Assembly (NCBI RefSeq): GCF_900172355.1
Contig: NZ_FWFZ01000001.1
Coordinates: 186,001-250,000 of the forward strand
Reading direction: 5' to 3'
Length of the DNA: 64,000 nt
From: Roseisalinus antarcticus
GTDB taxonomy: Bacteria > Pseudomonadota > Alphaproteobacteria > Rhodobacterales > Rhodobacteraceae
The position numbers and the translations under genes are program-made. Numbering within the stretch: the first letter of the stretch is position 1; every line of letters begins with the position of its first letter. This document shows positions 7,594 to 17,941 of this stretch, piece after piece. Under the pieces are notes generated by a model. That model saw nothing but the letters and a program-made list of their open reading frames with translations. It was not told where the DNA came from and searched no databases.

Positions 7594-9390
7594 TCAGGCC
7601 GGGACGGTGGTCACGTAGCTGCGCCAATTCGCCAGATGTGTGATATCCGTGGCGCCCTGGGTGGCGGTGGCCTCGCACAGGAACCCCTGGACCGTCGCGC
7701 CGTCCTCCAGCTCCAGCGTGCCGATCCCCAGCGGGGCCGGGATGCCGGCCAGAAAGCTGCCGACCTCGGCCAGAGGCAGGGACCACAGCTCCAGCGCCAC
7801 CGGCGCGCCGGAGCCGGGGGCACCGCGCACCAGGCCGGGCCGGGCCGGCGGGCCGCCCGCCAGAGCATAGAAGCGGTAGGCGTCGGTGGTGCGGGCCGGG
7901 CGGACGAATTTCCCGCCCCGGTCCAGCAGTTGATGGTTCAGCGGCAGGCCGGTCATATGTGCGCCGCAGACCGCCAGCGTCAGCCGGTCGGCCGGCGCGG
8001 GCGGCAGCGGCGGGCCCGCGTCATGGGGCCAGCCGGTGGCGCCCAGGCGGCGGTCGCCGGCCGCCTCGAGCGTCAGCGCAAGCGCCGCGAGCGCCGCGTC
8101 CTGCCCCGCCCGCGCCAGCAGGGTGACGCTGCCGGGCCGGCCGTCGCCGCGGGCAGGCGTGGGCACCGCCAGCGCACACATGTCGAGCAGGTTCACGAAA
8201 TTGGTATAGGTGCCCAGGTTGGAATTCGGCGTGATCGGGTCCGCCTCCAGATCGGCGACGGAGTAGAAGCGCGGGATCGTGGGCACGCAGAGCATGTCGA
8301 GATCGGCCAGAAGGGGCGCGGCCGCGCGGGCCAGCTCCTTCAGTCGGTAGATCCCGCGAAAGGCGTCCGCGGCGCTCAAGCTCTCGGCCTTGCCGATGAT
8401 CTGCCGGGTGACGGGCAGGATGGCCTCGGGGTCGGTCTTCAGCAGATCCTCGATCACCGTATAGCGCTCGGCGACCCAGGCCCCGTCATAAAGCATGTCG
8501 GCCACGGCATAGAGCGGGGTGAAATCGACCTCGCGCACCACCGCCCCCTGCCCGCGCAGCAGATCGACGGCGGCGGCGAAGGCCTCGGCCTGCACGTCGT
8601 CACCGAAGAACCGGATACTGCCGGCGCCGGGGATGCCGATCACCGGGGCCGGTGCGGGGGCCGCAAGGTCCGGCGCCGGGATGTCGCGGGCAAAGGCATC
8701 GGCGGGGTCGAAGGCGCTGCAGACCCGGTAGGCGGCATAGGCGTCCCGCACGGTCATCGCGAAGACCGAGATCGTCTCGATCGAGCGGCAGGCCGGGACG
8801 ACGCCCGTGGCCGAGAGCGCCCCCAGCGTCGGCTTCAGCCCGACGATGTTGTTCAGCGCGGCCGGCACCCGGCCCGACCCGGCGGTATCGGTGCCAAGCG
8901 CCAGCGGCACGATGCCATGCCCCACCGCCACCGCGGATCCTGCGGAGGAGCCGCCCGGAACGATCAGCGGGTCGATGGCGTTCCGCGGGGCGCCGTAGGG
9001 CGTGCGCACGCCCACCAGCCCTGTCGCGAACTGGTCGAGGTTGGTCTTGCCGACGAAGATCGCCCCCGCCGCCCGCAGCCGCGCCACCACAAAGGCATCC
9101 TCGGTGAGCGTATAGGCAAAGGCCGGGCAGGCCGCCGTCGTCGGATGGCCGGCCACGTCGATGTTGTCCTTGACCGCGAAGGGAATGCCCCAGAGTGGCC
9201 TTGCCGGGTCGAAGGGCCCCAGCGCCTCGGCCTCGGCGCGGGCGGCGTCCTCGGTGGGCATCGACAGGAAAATGCCCGGATCGTCGACCTGCGCCAGCCG
9301 CGCATAGACCTGACGGATCACCTCCCCCGGGGTGACACCGCGGGCATAGGCCGCGTGAAGGTCGGGGATGGTCATCGGGATCTCGGACAT
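7594..9390 (-). CDS. atzF: Allophanate hydrolase (AtzF type)
   Basis: A 598-residue cytoplasmic enzyme that hydrolyses allophanate to ammonia and CO2, the last step of biuret degradation. The amidase-signature domain spans about 20-430. Its Ser-cisSer-Lys triad is K74 (AVKDNID), S148 (GGSSAGSA) and S172 (DTAGSGR), with spacings of 74 and 24 residues, the same as in characterised AtzF. A C-terminal allophanate-hydrolase domain follows (about 450-598). No biotin carboxylase is fused, so this is the AtzF form and not urea amidolyase. The ATG at 9390 has AGAGGAGC upstream. The gene is divergent from the LysR gene. Confidence 0.93.
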   Translation of the reverse strand: MSEIPMTIPDLHAAYARGVTPGEVIRQVYARLAQVDDPGIFLSMPTEDAARAEAEALGPFDPARPLWGIPFAVKDNIDVAGHPTTAACPAFAYTLTEDAFVVARLRAAGAIFVGKTNLDQFATGLVGVRTPYGAPRNAIDPLIVPGGSSAGSAVAVGHGIVPLALGTDTAGSGRVPAALNNIVGLKPTLGALSATGVVPACRSIETISVFAMTVRDAYAAYRVCSAFDPADAFARDIPAPDLAAPAPAPVIGIPGAGSIRFFGDDVQAEAFAAAVDLLRGQGAVVREVDFTPLYAVADMLYDGAWVAERYTVIEDLLKTDPEAILPVTRQIIGKAESLSAADAFRGIYRLKELARAAAPLLADLDMLCVPTIPRFYSVADLEADPITPNSNLGTYTNFVNLLDMCALAVPTPARGDGRPGSVTLLARAGQDAALAALALTLEAAGDRRLGATGWPHDAGPPLPPAPADRLTLAVCGAHMTGLPLNHQLLDRGGKFVRPARTTDAYRFYALAGGPPARPGLVRGAPGSGAPVALELWSLPLAEVGSFLAGIPAPLGIGTLELEDGATVQGFLCEATATQGATDITHLANWRSYVTTVPA

Positions 9391-9440
9391 GAACGTGCTC
9401 CTCTGCCGGTCTGGCCCTGCGATTGGCCATAGGTCAGCCG

Positions 9441-9469
9441 TTGCGCCGACATATACAATCGCTAAGAAT
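9441..9469 (+). promoter_or_regulatory. Possible sigma70-type promoter of the lysR gene
   Basis: TTGCGC (9441-9446), a 17-bp spacer and AAGAAT (9464-9469) give an acceptable housekeeping-like promoter. Its start point would fall just upstream of or inside the operator at 9479-9501, which would suit autorepression. This is pattern reading only. Confidence 0.3.
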
Positions 9470-9478
9470 TCACAAAAG

Positions 9479-9501
9479 CGATGCAAAAAATGCAGCGCTC
9501 T
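9479..9501 (+). promoter_or_regulatory. LysR operator copy 1 (T-N11-A box), upstream of lysR
   Basis: This 23-bp segment contains TGCAAAAAATGCA, a dyad of two TGCA half-sites with the T-N11-A layout known for LysR-type operators. The same 23 bp occur, perfectly and in inverted orientation, at 10411-10433 directly after the lysR stop. Copy 1 lies 12 bp before the lysR start and 89 bp from the atzF start, so it could serve autoregulation and/or the divergent atzF promoter. Confidence 0.75.
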
Positions 9502-9512
9502 CCGGGGGCATC

Positions 9513-10409
9513 ATGAAACATCTCCAGACGTTCCGCTATATCGAAGGGGTGATGAAGGCCGGGTCGATCCGCAAGGCGGCCGATGACATGAACATCACCG
9601 CCTCGGCCCTCAACCGCCGGATCCAGCGGTTCGAGGAGGAGTTCGGCTCGGAGATCTTCGAGCGGCTGCCCCGGGGGGTAAAGCTGAACCCGGCGGGCGA
9701 GCTGCTGATGCAGCACTTCCGTGCGCAGGCCTCGGACCTGCGGCGGGTGCAGAGCCACGTGGCGGACCTCTCGGGCGAGCGGCGCGGGCATATCACGCTG
9801 GCCTGTTCGCAGGCGCTGATCCCCTATTTCCTGCCGGCCCAGATCGCGGCCTACCGCCGGGACCATCCCGGCGTGACCTTCTCGGTCGTGGTGCGCGACC
9901 GCGAGGCCGCCGAGCGCGAACTGGCCACCTTCCGCAGCGACCTCGCCCTGGTGTTCGAGCCCGTCCACCTGGTGGATTTCGAAGTGCTGATGGCCGTGCC
10001 CCAGGTGATCCACGCGATCATGCGCCGCGACAACCCCCTGGCCGCCGAGCGAGAGGTGCGCCTGCGCGACTGCCTCGACCAGCCGCATCTGGTCCCGACG
10101 GCGCAATACGGGGTGCGGGCGATGCTGGACATGGCGGTGGCGCGGGGGTCGCGCACGATCCGGCCGATCGCGGAATCCGACAGCTTCGATTTCATGCGTC
10201 ACTACGTGCGGCACGAGAACGCGATCGCCTTCCAGATCCCCATCGGCCTGAACGTGGACGAGGTCGACGAGCTCGTGATCCGCCCGCTGTCGACCCGCGA
10301 TCTGCCGGCGGGCAACCTGCTGCTGGGGCAGATGCGCGGGCGGACCCTGCCCGTCGCCTCGGCCAGATTTGCCCAGGGGCTGGCCCGGGTGCTGGGCGAT
10401 ATGACCTGA
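9513..10409 (+). CDS. LysR-family transcriptional regulator of the ureide locus
   Basis: A 298-residue regulator. An N-terminal winged helix-turn-helix (about residues 1-60, with SIRKAADDMNITASALNRRI) is followed by a LysR substrate-binding domain (about 90-298). I chose the ATG at 9513, which begins directly with the HTH domain; the longer in-frame extension runs through the operator. It sits between divergent atzF and the co-oriented ABC/amidohydrolase operon, with an identical operator-like 23-mer on each side. This makes it the probable local regulator of both. The inducer is unknown; biuret, allophanate or a related ureide would be logical. Confidence 0.92.
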   Translation: MKHLQTFRYIEGVMKAGSIRKAADDMNITASALNRRIQRFEEEFGSEIFERLPRGVKLNPAGELLMQHFRAQASDLRRVQSHVADLSGERRGHITLACSQALIPYFLPAQIAAYRRDHPGVTFSVVVRDREAAERELATFRSDLALVFEPVHLVDFEVLMAVPQVIHAIMRRDNPLAAEREVRLRDCLDQPHLVPTAQYGVRAMLDMAVARGSRTIRPIAESDSFDFMRHYVRHENAIAFQIPIGLNVDEVDELVIRPLSTRDLPAGNLLLGQMRGRTLPVASARFAQGLARVLGDMT

Positions 10410-10410
10410 C

Positions 10411-10433
10411 AGAGCGCTGCATTTTTTGCATCG
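10411..10433 (-). promoter_or_regulatory. LysR operator copy 2, upstream of the ABC/amidohydrolase operon
   Basis: A perfect inverted copy of the 23-bp segment at 9479-9501, again with the TGCA-N5-TGCA core. It begins one base after the lysR stop and ends 111 bp before the binding-protein gene, in the region where an activator site for that operon is expected. Confidence 0.75.
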
Positions 10434-10499
10434 GGTTGCCGAAAATTAAGCAGACGTAAACAGCGGTCCCAAGCCGTAACCTTTGAGTCGTCATAGGTT

Positions 10500-10522
10500 C
10501 GCCCCCGTCATGGGACGGGGCG
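10500..10522 (+). promoter_or_regulatory. GC-rich hairpin in the leader of the ABC operon
   Basis: CGCCCCCGTC and GACGGGGCG can pair around a short ATGG loop, with one bulged C, about 22 bp before the first gene. No T-run follows. It may be a leader hairpin affecting translation or stability. Confidence 0.35.
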
Positions 10523-10544
10523 CCATAGCTGCTGGAGCACATGA

Positions 10545-11669
10545 ATGAACACTCCCAAGTCCCTCAATCGGCGCAGGTTTCTGGGCACGACCGCCGCCTC
10601 GCTCGCGGCGGCCTCGCTGGGCGGGCTGTCCGCCCGGCCCGCCGTCGCCCAAACTGCGCTGACCGTCGGTTTCATCTATGTCGGTCCCAAGGACGATTTC
10701 GGCTACAACCAGGCCCATGCCGAAGGCGCCGCCGCCGTCAAGGCGATGGAGGGTGTCACCGTTCTGGAGGAAGAGAACGTCCCAGAAAGCCAGGACGTCC
10801 AGAACACCATGGAATCCATGATCAATTTCGACGGGGCACAGCTGCTGTTCCCGACCTCCTTCGGCTATTTCAACCCGCATATCCTTGAGGTTGCGCCGAA
10901 GTATCCCGACATTCGCTTCGAGCATGCGGGCGGTCTGTGGACGCCCGAGAACCCCGCCAACATCGGCTCCTACTTCGGCTACATCGGCATGGGGCAGTAC
11001 CTGAACGGCATCGCCGCCGGCCACGCCACCGCCAGCAAGAAGATCGGCTTCGTCGCGGCCAAGCCGATCCCGCAGGTCCTGAACAACATCAACTCCTTCC
11101 TGCTGGGGGCGCGCACTGTCGATCCGAGCATCACCTGCCAGGTGATCTTCACCGGCGAATGGTCGATGGCCGTGAAGGAGGCCGAGGCCACCAACGCGCT
11201 GGCCGACCAGGGGTCCGACGTCATCACCTGCCACGTGGACGGACCGAAGGGGGTCTGCGAGACCGCCGTGTCGCGCGGCGCCTATGTCTGCGGCTACCAC
11301 GCCGACCAGTCGCCGCTGGCGGGCGATCTCTACCTCACCGGCGCGGAGTGGAACTGGGCCGGGATCTACACCGACATGGTTGCCAAGACCCAGGCGGGAG
11401 AGCCGATCGACAACTTCGTGCGCGGGGGCCTCGCAGAGGGCTTCATCAAGATGAGCCCGCTCGGCCCGGCCGTGTCCGACGCCGCCCGCGCCCAGTTCGA
11501 GGCCACCAGGGCCGAGATCGAGGCCGGGGGTTTTGCCGCCATCAAGGGGCCGCTGAACGACAACCGGGGCAACGTCATCGCGGCCGCGGGCGAGGCCTTC
11601 GTCGAGACCGACATCGCGCTGGAAAGCATGGATTACCTCGTCGAGGGCGTCCTCGGCTCGACCCGCTGA
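10545..11669 (+). CDS. BMP-family ABC transporter substrate-binding protein
   Basis: A 374-residue periplasmic binding protein of the Bmp/PnrA-like family. The N-terminus has a twin-arginine signal (NRRRFLGTTAASLAAASLGG), so it is probably exported folded through Tat. The mature protein starts with LTVGFIYVGPKDDFGYNQAH, typical of the family. Best-known members bind nucleosides, but relatives in catabolic operons bind other nitrogenous compounds. Here it heads an operon with two permeases, an ATPase and amidohydrolases, so a ureide or amide substrate is more likely. ATG codons at 10541 and 10545 are close; only 10545 is in frame. Confidence 0.9.
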   Translation: MNTPKSLNRRRFLGTTAASLAAASLGGLSARPAVAQTALTVGFIYVGPKDDFGYNQAHAEGAAAVKAMEGVTVLEEENVPESQDVQNTMESMINFDGAQLLFPTSFGYFNPHILEVAPKYPDIRFEHAGGLWTPENPANIGSYFGYIGMGQYLNGIAAGHATASKKIGFVAAKPIPQVLNNINSFLLGARTVDPSITCQVIFTGEWSMAVKEAEATNALADQGSDVITCHVDGPKGVCETAVSRGAYVCGYHADQSPLAGDLYLTGAEWNWAGIYTDMVAKTQAGEPIDNFVRGGLAEGFIKMSPLGPAVSDAARAQFEATRAEIEAGGFAAIKGPLNDNRGNVIAAAGEAFVETDIALESMDYLVEGVLGSTR

Positions 11670-11670
11670 G

Positions 11671-12780
11671 ATGAGCAGCGCGGGACAGATCGAAGGTCAA
11701 GACAGCAAGCCCCGGGGTCAGTCGCTGATGCGCCTGATGCTGGGCGCCGAGGCGGTGGTGATTCCGCTCGGCGCCCTGCTGGCGGGCTTCGCGGCCTTCA
11801 GCCTGTTCCTGCTGGTCCTTGGCAAGTCGCCCGTGGAATTCTTCGCGCTGGTGTGGAAGGCCGGGTTCTCCTCGGCCTTCTCCTGGCAGAACACCCTGTC
11901 GCGCTCGGCGCCACTGGTGCTGGCCGCGCTCTGTGTCGCCCTGCCCGCCCGGCTGGGCCTCGTGGTGATCGGCGGCGAGGGGGCGATCGTGCTGGGCGGC
12001 CTGGCCGCGGGTGTCACCGGGCTGGCCGTGGGCGGCCTGCCGGGCGTGCTCGGCATGGGGCTGATGGCCGCCGCGGGCATGGTGCTTGGCGGTCTCTGGA
12101 TCGGGGCGGTCGGGGCGCTGCGGATCAAGCGCGGCGTGAACGAGACGATCTCGTCGCTGCTCATGGCCTATATCGCCATCGCGCTTTTCAATCATTTCGT
12201 CGAGGGACTGTTCCGCGACCCCGGCAGCCTCAACAAGCCCTCCACCGCGCCGCTGGCCGAGAGCCTTCGGGTCGGAGACATGCCCTTCATCTCCGCCCAT
12301 TGGGGCGTGGTGGCGGGGGCGCTGGCCTGCATCCTCTGCTGGATCCTGCTGGAGAAGACGACGCTCGGCTTCGCCGCCCGCATCGCCGGCGACAACATTC
12401 GCGCGGCCCAGGTGCAGGGCCTGCCGGTGGGCCCGCTGGTGATCGGCTTCACCGCGCTGGGGGGCGCCTTCGCGGGGCTCGCCGGGTTCTTCGAGGTTTC
12501 GGCCGTGCACGGCTCGGCCAATGGCTCGCTGATCGCGGGCTACGGCTATACCGGCATCCTGGTGGCCTTCCTCGCCCGGCACAATCCGCTGGCGATCTTT
12601 CCCGTGGCGATCCTGCTGGGCGGGTTCGAGGCCTCCTCCGGCCTGATCCAGCGCCGGATGGACCTGCCCGACGCCACCATCCTGGTGTTCCAGGGCATGG
12701 TCTTCATCATCATCCTGCTGAGCGAGGCCCTCTACGGCCGCTTCGCCATCTTCACCCCCGCCTATTGGGAGCGCCGCTGA
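11671..12780 (+). CDS. ABC transporter permease 1 (BPD_transp_2 family)
   Basis: A 369-residue inner-membrane permease with about 9-10 hydrophobic helices after a roughly 25-residue polar N-terminus. The conserved segments RIAGDNIRAAQVQGLPVGPLV and GGAFAGLAGFFEVSAVHG are those seen in NupP/YufP-like permeases that partner BMP-type binding proteins. It starts immediately after the binding-protein stop and overlaps permease 2 by one base (TGATG). Confidence 0.92.
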   Translation: MSSAGQIEGQDSKPRGQSLMRLMLGAEAVVIPLGALLAGFAAFSLFLLVLGKSPVEFFALVWKAGFSSAFSWQNTLSRSAPLVLAALCVALPARLGLVVIGGEGAIVLGGLAAGVTGLAVGGLPGVLGMGLMAAAGMVLGGLWIGAVGALRIKRGVNETISSLLMAYIAIALFNHFVEGLFRDPGSLNKPSTAPLAESLRVGDMPFISAHWGVVAGALACILCWILLEKTTLGFAARIAGDNIRAAQVQGLPVGPLVIGFTALGGAFAGLAGFFEVSAVHGSANGSLIAGYGYTGILVAFLARHNPLAIFPVAILLGGFEASSGLIQRRMDLPDATILVFQGMVFIIILLSEALYGRFAIFTPAYWERR

Positions 12781-13706
12781 TGGATCCTGTCGATATCGGC
12801 CTCTGGGGCGTCCCGCTTGCCATCCTGGGCGGCGCGATCCGGGTCTCGACCCCGTTCATCTTCGTGTCGCTGGGCGAATGCCTGACGGAACGCTCCGGCC
12901 GCATCAACCTGGGGCTGGAGGGCACGTTGGTCTTCGGCGCGATGAGCGGCTACGCCATGGCCTACGAGACCGGATCGCCCTTCATCGGCGTGCTGGCGGC
13001 GGCGGTCGCGGGGATGCTCTTCGGGCTGTTCCACGGCTGGATCTGCAAGTTCGAGGGCGTGAACGACATCGCCGTCGGCATCGCGATGATGCTGTTCGGC
13101 ATGGGGCTCGCGTTTTTCCTGGGCAAACCCTACATCCAGCCGGTGGCCCCCGACCTGCCCGCCATCGGTTTCGGCTGGTGGTCCGACATCCCGCAGGTCC
13201 GGGCCGCGCTGCAGGTCAACGTGCTGTTCATCGCCGGCGGGATCCTGGCCCTGGTCATGGCCTGGATGTTCAGATCGACCCGGGTGGGGCTGGTGGTGCG
13301 GGTCGTGGGCGACAGCACCGACGCGGCCCGGGCCATCGGCCTGAACCCCGACGTGGTGCGCCTGCTGGCGACCGGGGCGGGCGGTGCGCTGGCGGGGGTC
13401 GGCGGGGCATATCTGTCGCTCTACTATCCCGGCAGCTGGAGCGAGGGCATCTCGTCCGGGCAGGGCCTGATGGCCGTCGCCCTGGTGATCTTCGCCCGCT
13501 GGAACCCGATCAACTGCTTCTGGGCCGCGCTGCTGTTCGGCGGCGCGGGCGCGCTGGGCCCCGCACTGCAATCGGTCGGCGTCTCCGAAGGGTATTACCT
13601 CTTCTTCGCGGCGCCTTACGTGCTGACGCTCGGCCTTCTCATCCTGACCTCCTCGCCGGACCGCGCCATGCAAGGCGCACCACTGGCGCTCAGCCTGACG
13701 AAATAA
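12780..13706 (+). CDS. ABC transporter permease 2 (BPD_transp_2 family)
   Basis: A 308-residue hydrophobic protein with SGRINLGLEGTLVFGAMSGY near 38-57 and RVVGDSTDAARAIGLNPDVV near 175-194, both typical of YufQ/NupQ-like permeases. It starts at ATG 12780 within the TGATG overlap with permease 1. It forms the translocation heterodimer with permease 1. The formamidase gene follows 9 bp later. Confidence 0.92.
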   Translation: MDPVDIGLWGVPLAILGGAIRVSTPFIFVSLGECLTERSGRINLGLEGTLVFGAMSGYAMAYETGSPFIGVLAAAVAGMLFGLFHGWICKFEGVNDIAVGIAMMLFGMGLAFFLGKPYIQPVAPDLPAIGFGWWSDIPQVRAALQVNVLFIAGGILALVMAWMFRSTRVGLVVRVVGDSTDAARAIGLNPDVVRLLATGAGGALAGVGGAYLSLYYPGSWSEGISSGQGLMAVALVIFARWNPINCFWAALLFGGAGALGPALQSVGVSEGYYLFFAAPYVLTLGLLILTSSPDRAMQGAPLALSLTK

Positions 13707-13715
13707 GGACCAACA

Positions 13716-14726
13716 ATGAACGGACTAGGTGGACTGAACAAATCCGACAACGGCGTGGTCATCGGCCTCGTGCAGCTACAGCTGCCGGTGGTCGAGACCA
13801 AGGCCCAGCTGACCGCCCAGACCGCCCGCGTGGTGGAGCTGGTCGCCAAGGCGCGGCGCAACCAGGGCACGATGGACCTGGTGGTCTTCCCCGAATACAT
13901 GCTGCACGGCCTGTCGATGGACACCAACCCCGAGATCATGTGCACGATGGACGGCCCCGAGGTCGCCGCCCTGAAACAGGCCTGCATCGACAACGCCATC
14001 TGGGGTTGCTTCTCGATCATGGAGCTGAACCTCGGCGGCTATCCCTACAACACTGGCCTGATCATCGACGACCAGGGCGCGGTGCGGCTTTACTACCGCA
14101 AGATGCACCCTTGGGTTCCGGTAGAGCCGTGGGAGCCGGGCGACACCGGCATTCCGGTCTGCGACGGGCCGAACGGGTCGAAGATCGCGCTGATCATCTG
14201 CCATGACGGCATGTTCCCCGAGATGGCCCGCGAATGCGCCTACAAGGGGGCAGAGATCATGCTCCGCACCGCCGGTTATACCGCGCCGATCCGCGAGGCC
14301 TGGCGCTTTACCAACCAGGCCAACAGCTTCTGCAACCTGATGGTGACGGCCAATGTCTGCATGTGCGGATCGGACGGGACCTTCGACAGCATGGGCGAAG
14401 GCATGATCGTCGACCACGAGGGCACCGTCGTCGCCCATGGCAGGACCGGCCGCGCGGACGAGATCATCACCGCCGAGGTCCGCCCCGACCTGGTGCGCGA
14501 GGCGCGGATCGGCTGGGGGGTCGAGAACAACCCCTACCAGTTCGGCCACCGCGGTTATGTCGCCGTGAAGGGCGGCGCACAGGATTGCCCCTACACCTAC
14601 ATGACCGACCTTGCGGCGGGCGCCTACCGCCTGCCGTGGGAATACGCGGTCAAGGTCACCGACGGCACCGGCTTCGGCTTTCCCCTGCCCAACCGGATGT
14701 ATGGCGAAAAGGAGCCCGCGGAATGA
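13716..14726 (+). CDS. amiF: Formamidase-type aliphatic amidase (AmiF-like)
   Basis: A 336-residue nitrilase-superfamily amidase, expected to hydrolyse formamide or another small amide to ammonia plus the acid. The Glu-Lys-Cys triad is E60 (VVFPEYM), K129 (YYRKMHPW) and C162 (IICHDGM). The 33-residue Lys-Cys spacing and the length match AmiF. Sections such as [19 protein letters not shown] and the near-terminal [12 protein letters not shown] closely resemble AmiF, not AmiE. AAGGA lies before the ATG, and the end overlaps biuH by ATGA. Its place in a ureide operon suggests the true substrate may be a ureide-derived amide, but that is inference. Confidence 0.85.
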   Translation: MNGLGGLNKSDNGVVIGLVQLQLPVVETKAQLTAQTARVVELVAKARRNQGTMDLVVFPEYMLHGLSMDTNPEIMCTMDGPEVAALKQACIDNAIWGCFSIMELNLGGYPYNTGLIIDDQGAVRLYYRKMHPWVPVEPWEPGDTGIPVCDGPNGSKIALIICHDGMFPEMARECAYKGAEIMLRTAGYTAPIREAWRFTNQANSFCNLMVTANVCMCGSDGTFDSMGEGMIVDHEGTVVAHGRTGRADEIITAEVRPDLVREARIGWGVENNPYQFGHRGYVAVKGGAQDCPYTYMTDLAAGAYRLPWEYAVKVTDGTGFGFPLPNRMYGEKEPAE

Positions 14727-15399
14727 CGACGATCTCCAGCACCCCCTATGCCTGGCCCTGGAACGGCGATCTGCGGCCCGAGAACACGGCGCTCATCGTC
14801 ATCGACATGCAGACCGACTTCTGCGGCAAGGGCGGCTATGTCGATCACATGGGCTATGACCTGTCGCTGACCCAGGCCCCGATCGGACCGATCAAGGCGC
14901 TGATGGCCAACATGCGCGCCAAGGGCTATCACATCATTCACACCCGCGAGGGCCACCGCCCTGACCTTGCCGACCTGCCGCCGAACAAGCGCTGGCGCTC
15001 GCAGCAGATCGGCGCGGGCATCGGCGACGCGGGCCCCTGCGGCAAGATCCTGATCCGCGGCGAGGCCGGCTGGGACATCATCCCCGAGCTTTATCCGCAA
15101 GAGGGCGAGACCATCATCGACAAGCCCGGCAAGGGCAGTTTCTGTGCCACCGACCTGGAGCTGATCCTGCGGATGCGCGGGATCGAGAACCTGATCCTGA
15201 CCGGCATCACCACCGATGTCTGCGTCTCGACCACCATGCGCGAGGCCAACGACCGCGGCTTCGAATGCGTCATCGTCGAGGATTGCTGCGGCGCGACCGA
15301 CGCGGGCAACCATGCCGCCGCCATCAAGATGGTCACCATGCAGGGCGGCGTCTTCGGCGCGGTCAGCGACAGCGCCAGCCTGATCGCGGGGCTGCCCGG

Positions 15400-15403
<4 letters not shown>
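14723..15403 (+). CDS. biuH: Biuret amidohydrolase (isochorismatase-fold cysteine hydrolase)
   Basis: A 226-residue enzyme expected to convert biuret to allophanate and ammonia. The catalytic Asp-Lys-Cys set is D28 ([10 protein letters not shown]), K134 ([10 protein letters not shown]) and C167 (TTDVCVST), each exactly 8 residues earlier than in rhizobial BiuH (D36, K142, C175 as I recall). Long stretches, e.g. [15 protein letters not shown] and [14 protein letters not shown], resemble that enzyme closely. Related RutB and N-carbamoylsarcosine amidase lack this degree of match. Overlaps of 4 bp on both sides tie it to amiF and the ABC ATPase. The product allophanate would be consumed by AtzF, encoded divergently. 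Confidence 0.88.
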
Positions 15404-16925
<1,522 letters not shown>

Positions 16926-16926
<1 letters not shown>

Positions 16927-17591
16927 TGGCGACGATCCCCGCGGACCCTTTCGACTTCACCTTCGATCCCGGCACGCTCGCCCTCGTGGTGATCGACATG
17001 CAGCGCGATTTCATCGAGCCGGGCGGTTTCGGCGCGAGCCTCGGCAACGATGTCTCGCTGCTGCAGGCGATCGTGCCGACGGTGCGGCAGTTGCTCGACG
17101 GCTTTCGCGCCGCCGGTCTGCCGATCATCCACACCCGCGAATGCCACCGGCCCGACCTGTCCGACTGTCCGCCCGCCAAACGCCTGCGCGGCGCCCCCAG
17201 CCTGCGGATCGGCGACGCGGGGCCCATGGGCCGCGTCCTGATCGCGGGTGCGCCGGGGGCCGATATCATCCCCGAGCTTGCCCCCCTGCCCGGCGAAATC
17301 GTCCTCGACAAGCCCGGCAAGGGCGCGTTCCATGCCACCGACCTGGCCGCGATCCTGACAAGGTGCGGCATAAGGCAGATGGTCTTCGCCGGCGTCACCA
17401 CCGAGGTCTGCGTGCAGACCACCATGCGCGAGGCCAACGACCGGGGCTACGAATGCCTGATCGCGACCGACGCCACCGAGAGCTATTTCCCCGACTTCAA
17501 GGAGGCCGCCATTCGCATGATCACCGCCCAGGGCGGCATCGTCGGCTGGGCCGCGCCAACCGCCGCAATCGTCGAGGCGCTCGATGTCTGA
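16926..17591 (+). CDS. Second isochorismatase-fold cysteine hydrolase, triuret hydrolase (TrtA) candidate
   Basis: A 221-residue paralogue of the adjacent biuret hydrolase with its own Asp-Lys-Cys set: D24 (VVIDMQRDF), K129 ([10 protein letters not shown]) and C162 (TTEVCVQT). It keeps the [12 protein letters not shown] motif but differs from BiuH around the entrance loop and C-terminus. Triuret hydrolase is a known isochorismatase-like enzyme, close to BiuH and encoded beside it, so triuret to biuret conversion is the leading hypothesis. Guanylurea hydrolase or another ureide amidase is possible. The substrate cannot be fixed from the sequence. It starts in a TGATG overlap with the ATPase gene and ends overlapping the cupin gene by 8 bp. 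Confidence 0.75.
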
Positions 17592-17931
17592 CTCCGCAGA
17601 CGTGCCCACGGTTTTCGCCGGCCTGCTGCCCGACGGCTGGGCCTCCATGACGTTCGAGCCGTTCCGCGAGGGGGTCGACATCTGTCACCTGCTGCGGGGG
17701 GCCCCGGCCCTCGCGCTGCTGCGTTATGCGAAGGGCGCCTCGGTGCCGCGTCATCGCCATACCGGCCTCGAGACGATCCTGGTCCTGTCGGGCAGTCAGA
17801 GCGACGACCGCGGGCGCTATGGTGCGGGCGCTCTTGTCCTGAACCCCGAGGGCTCGGTCCACCGGGTCTGGTCCGAGGACGGCTGCACGGTGCTGATCCA
17901 GTGGGAACGGCCGGTGGAATTCGTGGACTGA
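17584..17931 (+). CDS. Small cupin-domain protein at the end of the ureide operon
   Basis: A 115-residue single-domain cupin of the ChrR-cupin type. Probable metal ligands are H57, H59, E63 and H93 in [16 protein letters not shown] and GSVHRVW. There is no signal peptide. Its function is unknown. In this operon it could act on a ureide intermediate or as a small sensor; ChrR-type cupins also occur in anti-sigma factors, but no zinc-binding anti-sigma domain is present. It is the last gene of the plus-strand operon and converges on ompH with a 10-bp gap. Confidence 0.8.
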   Translation: MSDSADVPTVFAGLLPDGWASMTFEPFREGVDICHLLRGAPALALLRYAKGASVPRHRHTGLETILVLSGSQSDDRGRYGAGALVLNPEGSVHRVWSEDGCTVLIQWERPVEFVD

Positions 17932-17941
17932 CCGGCGCGGC

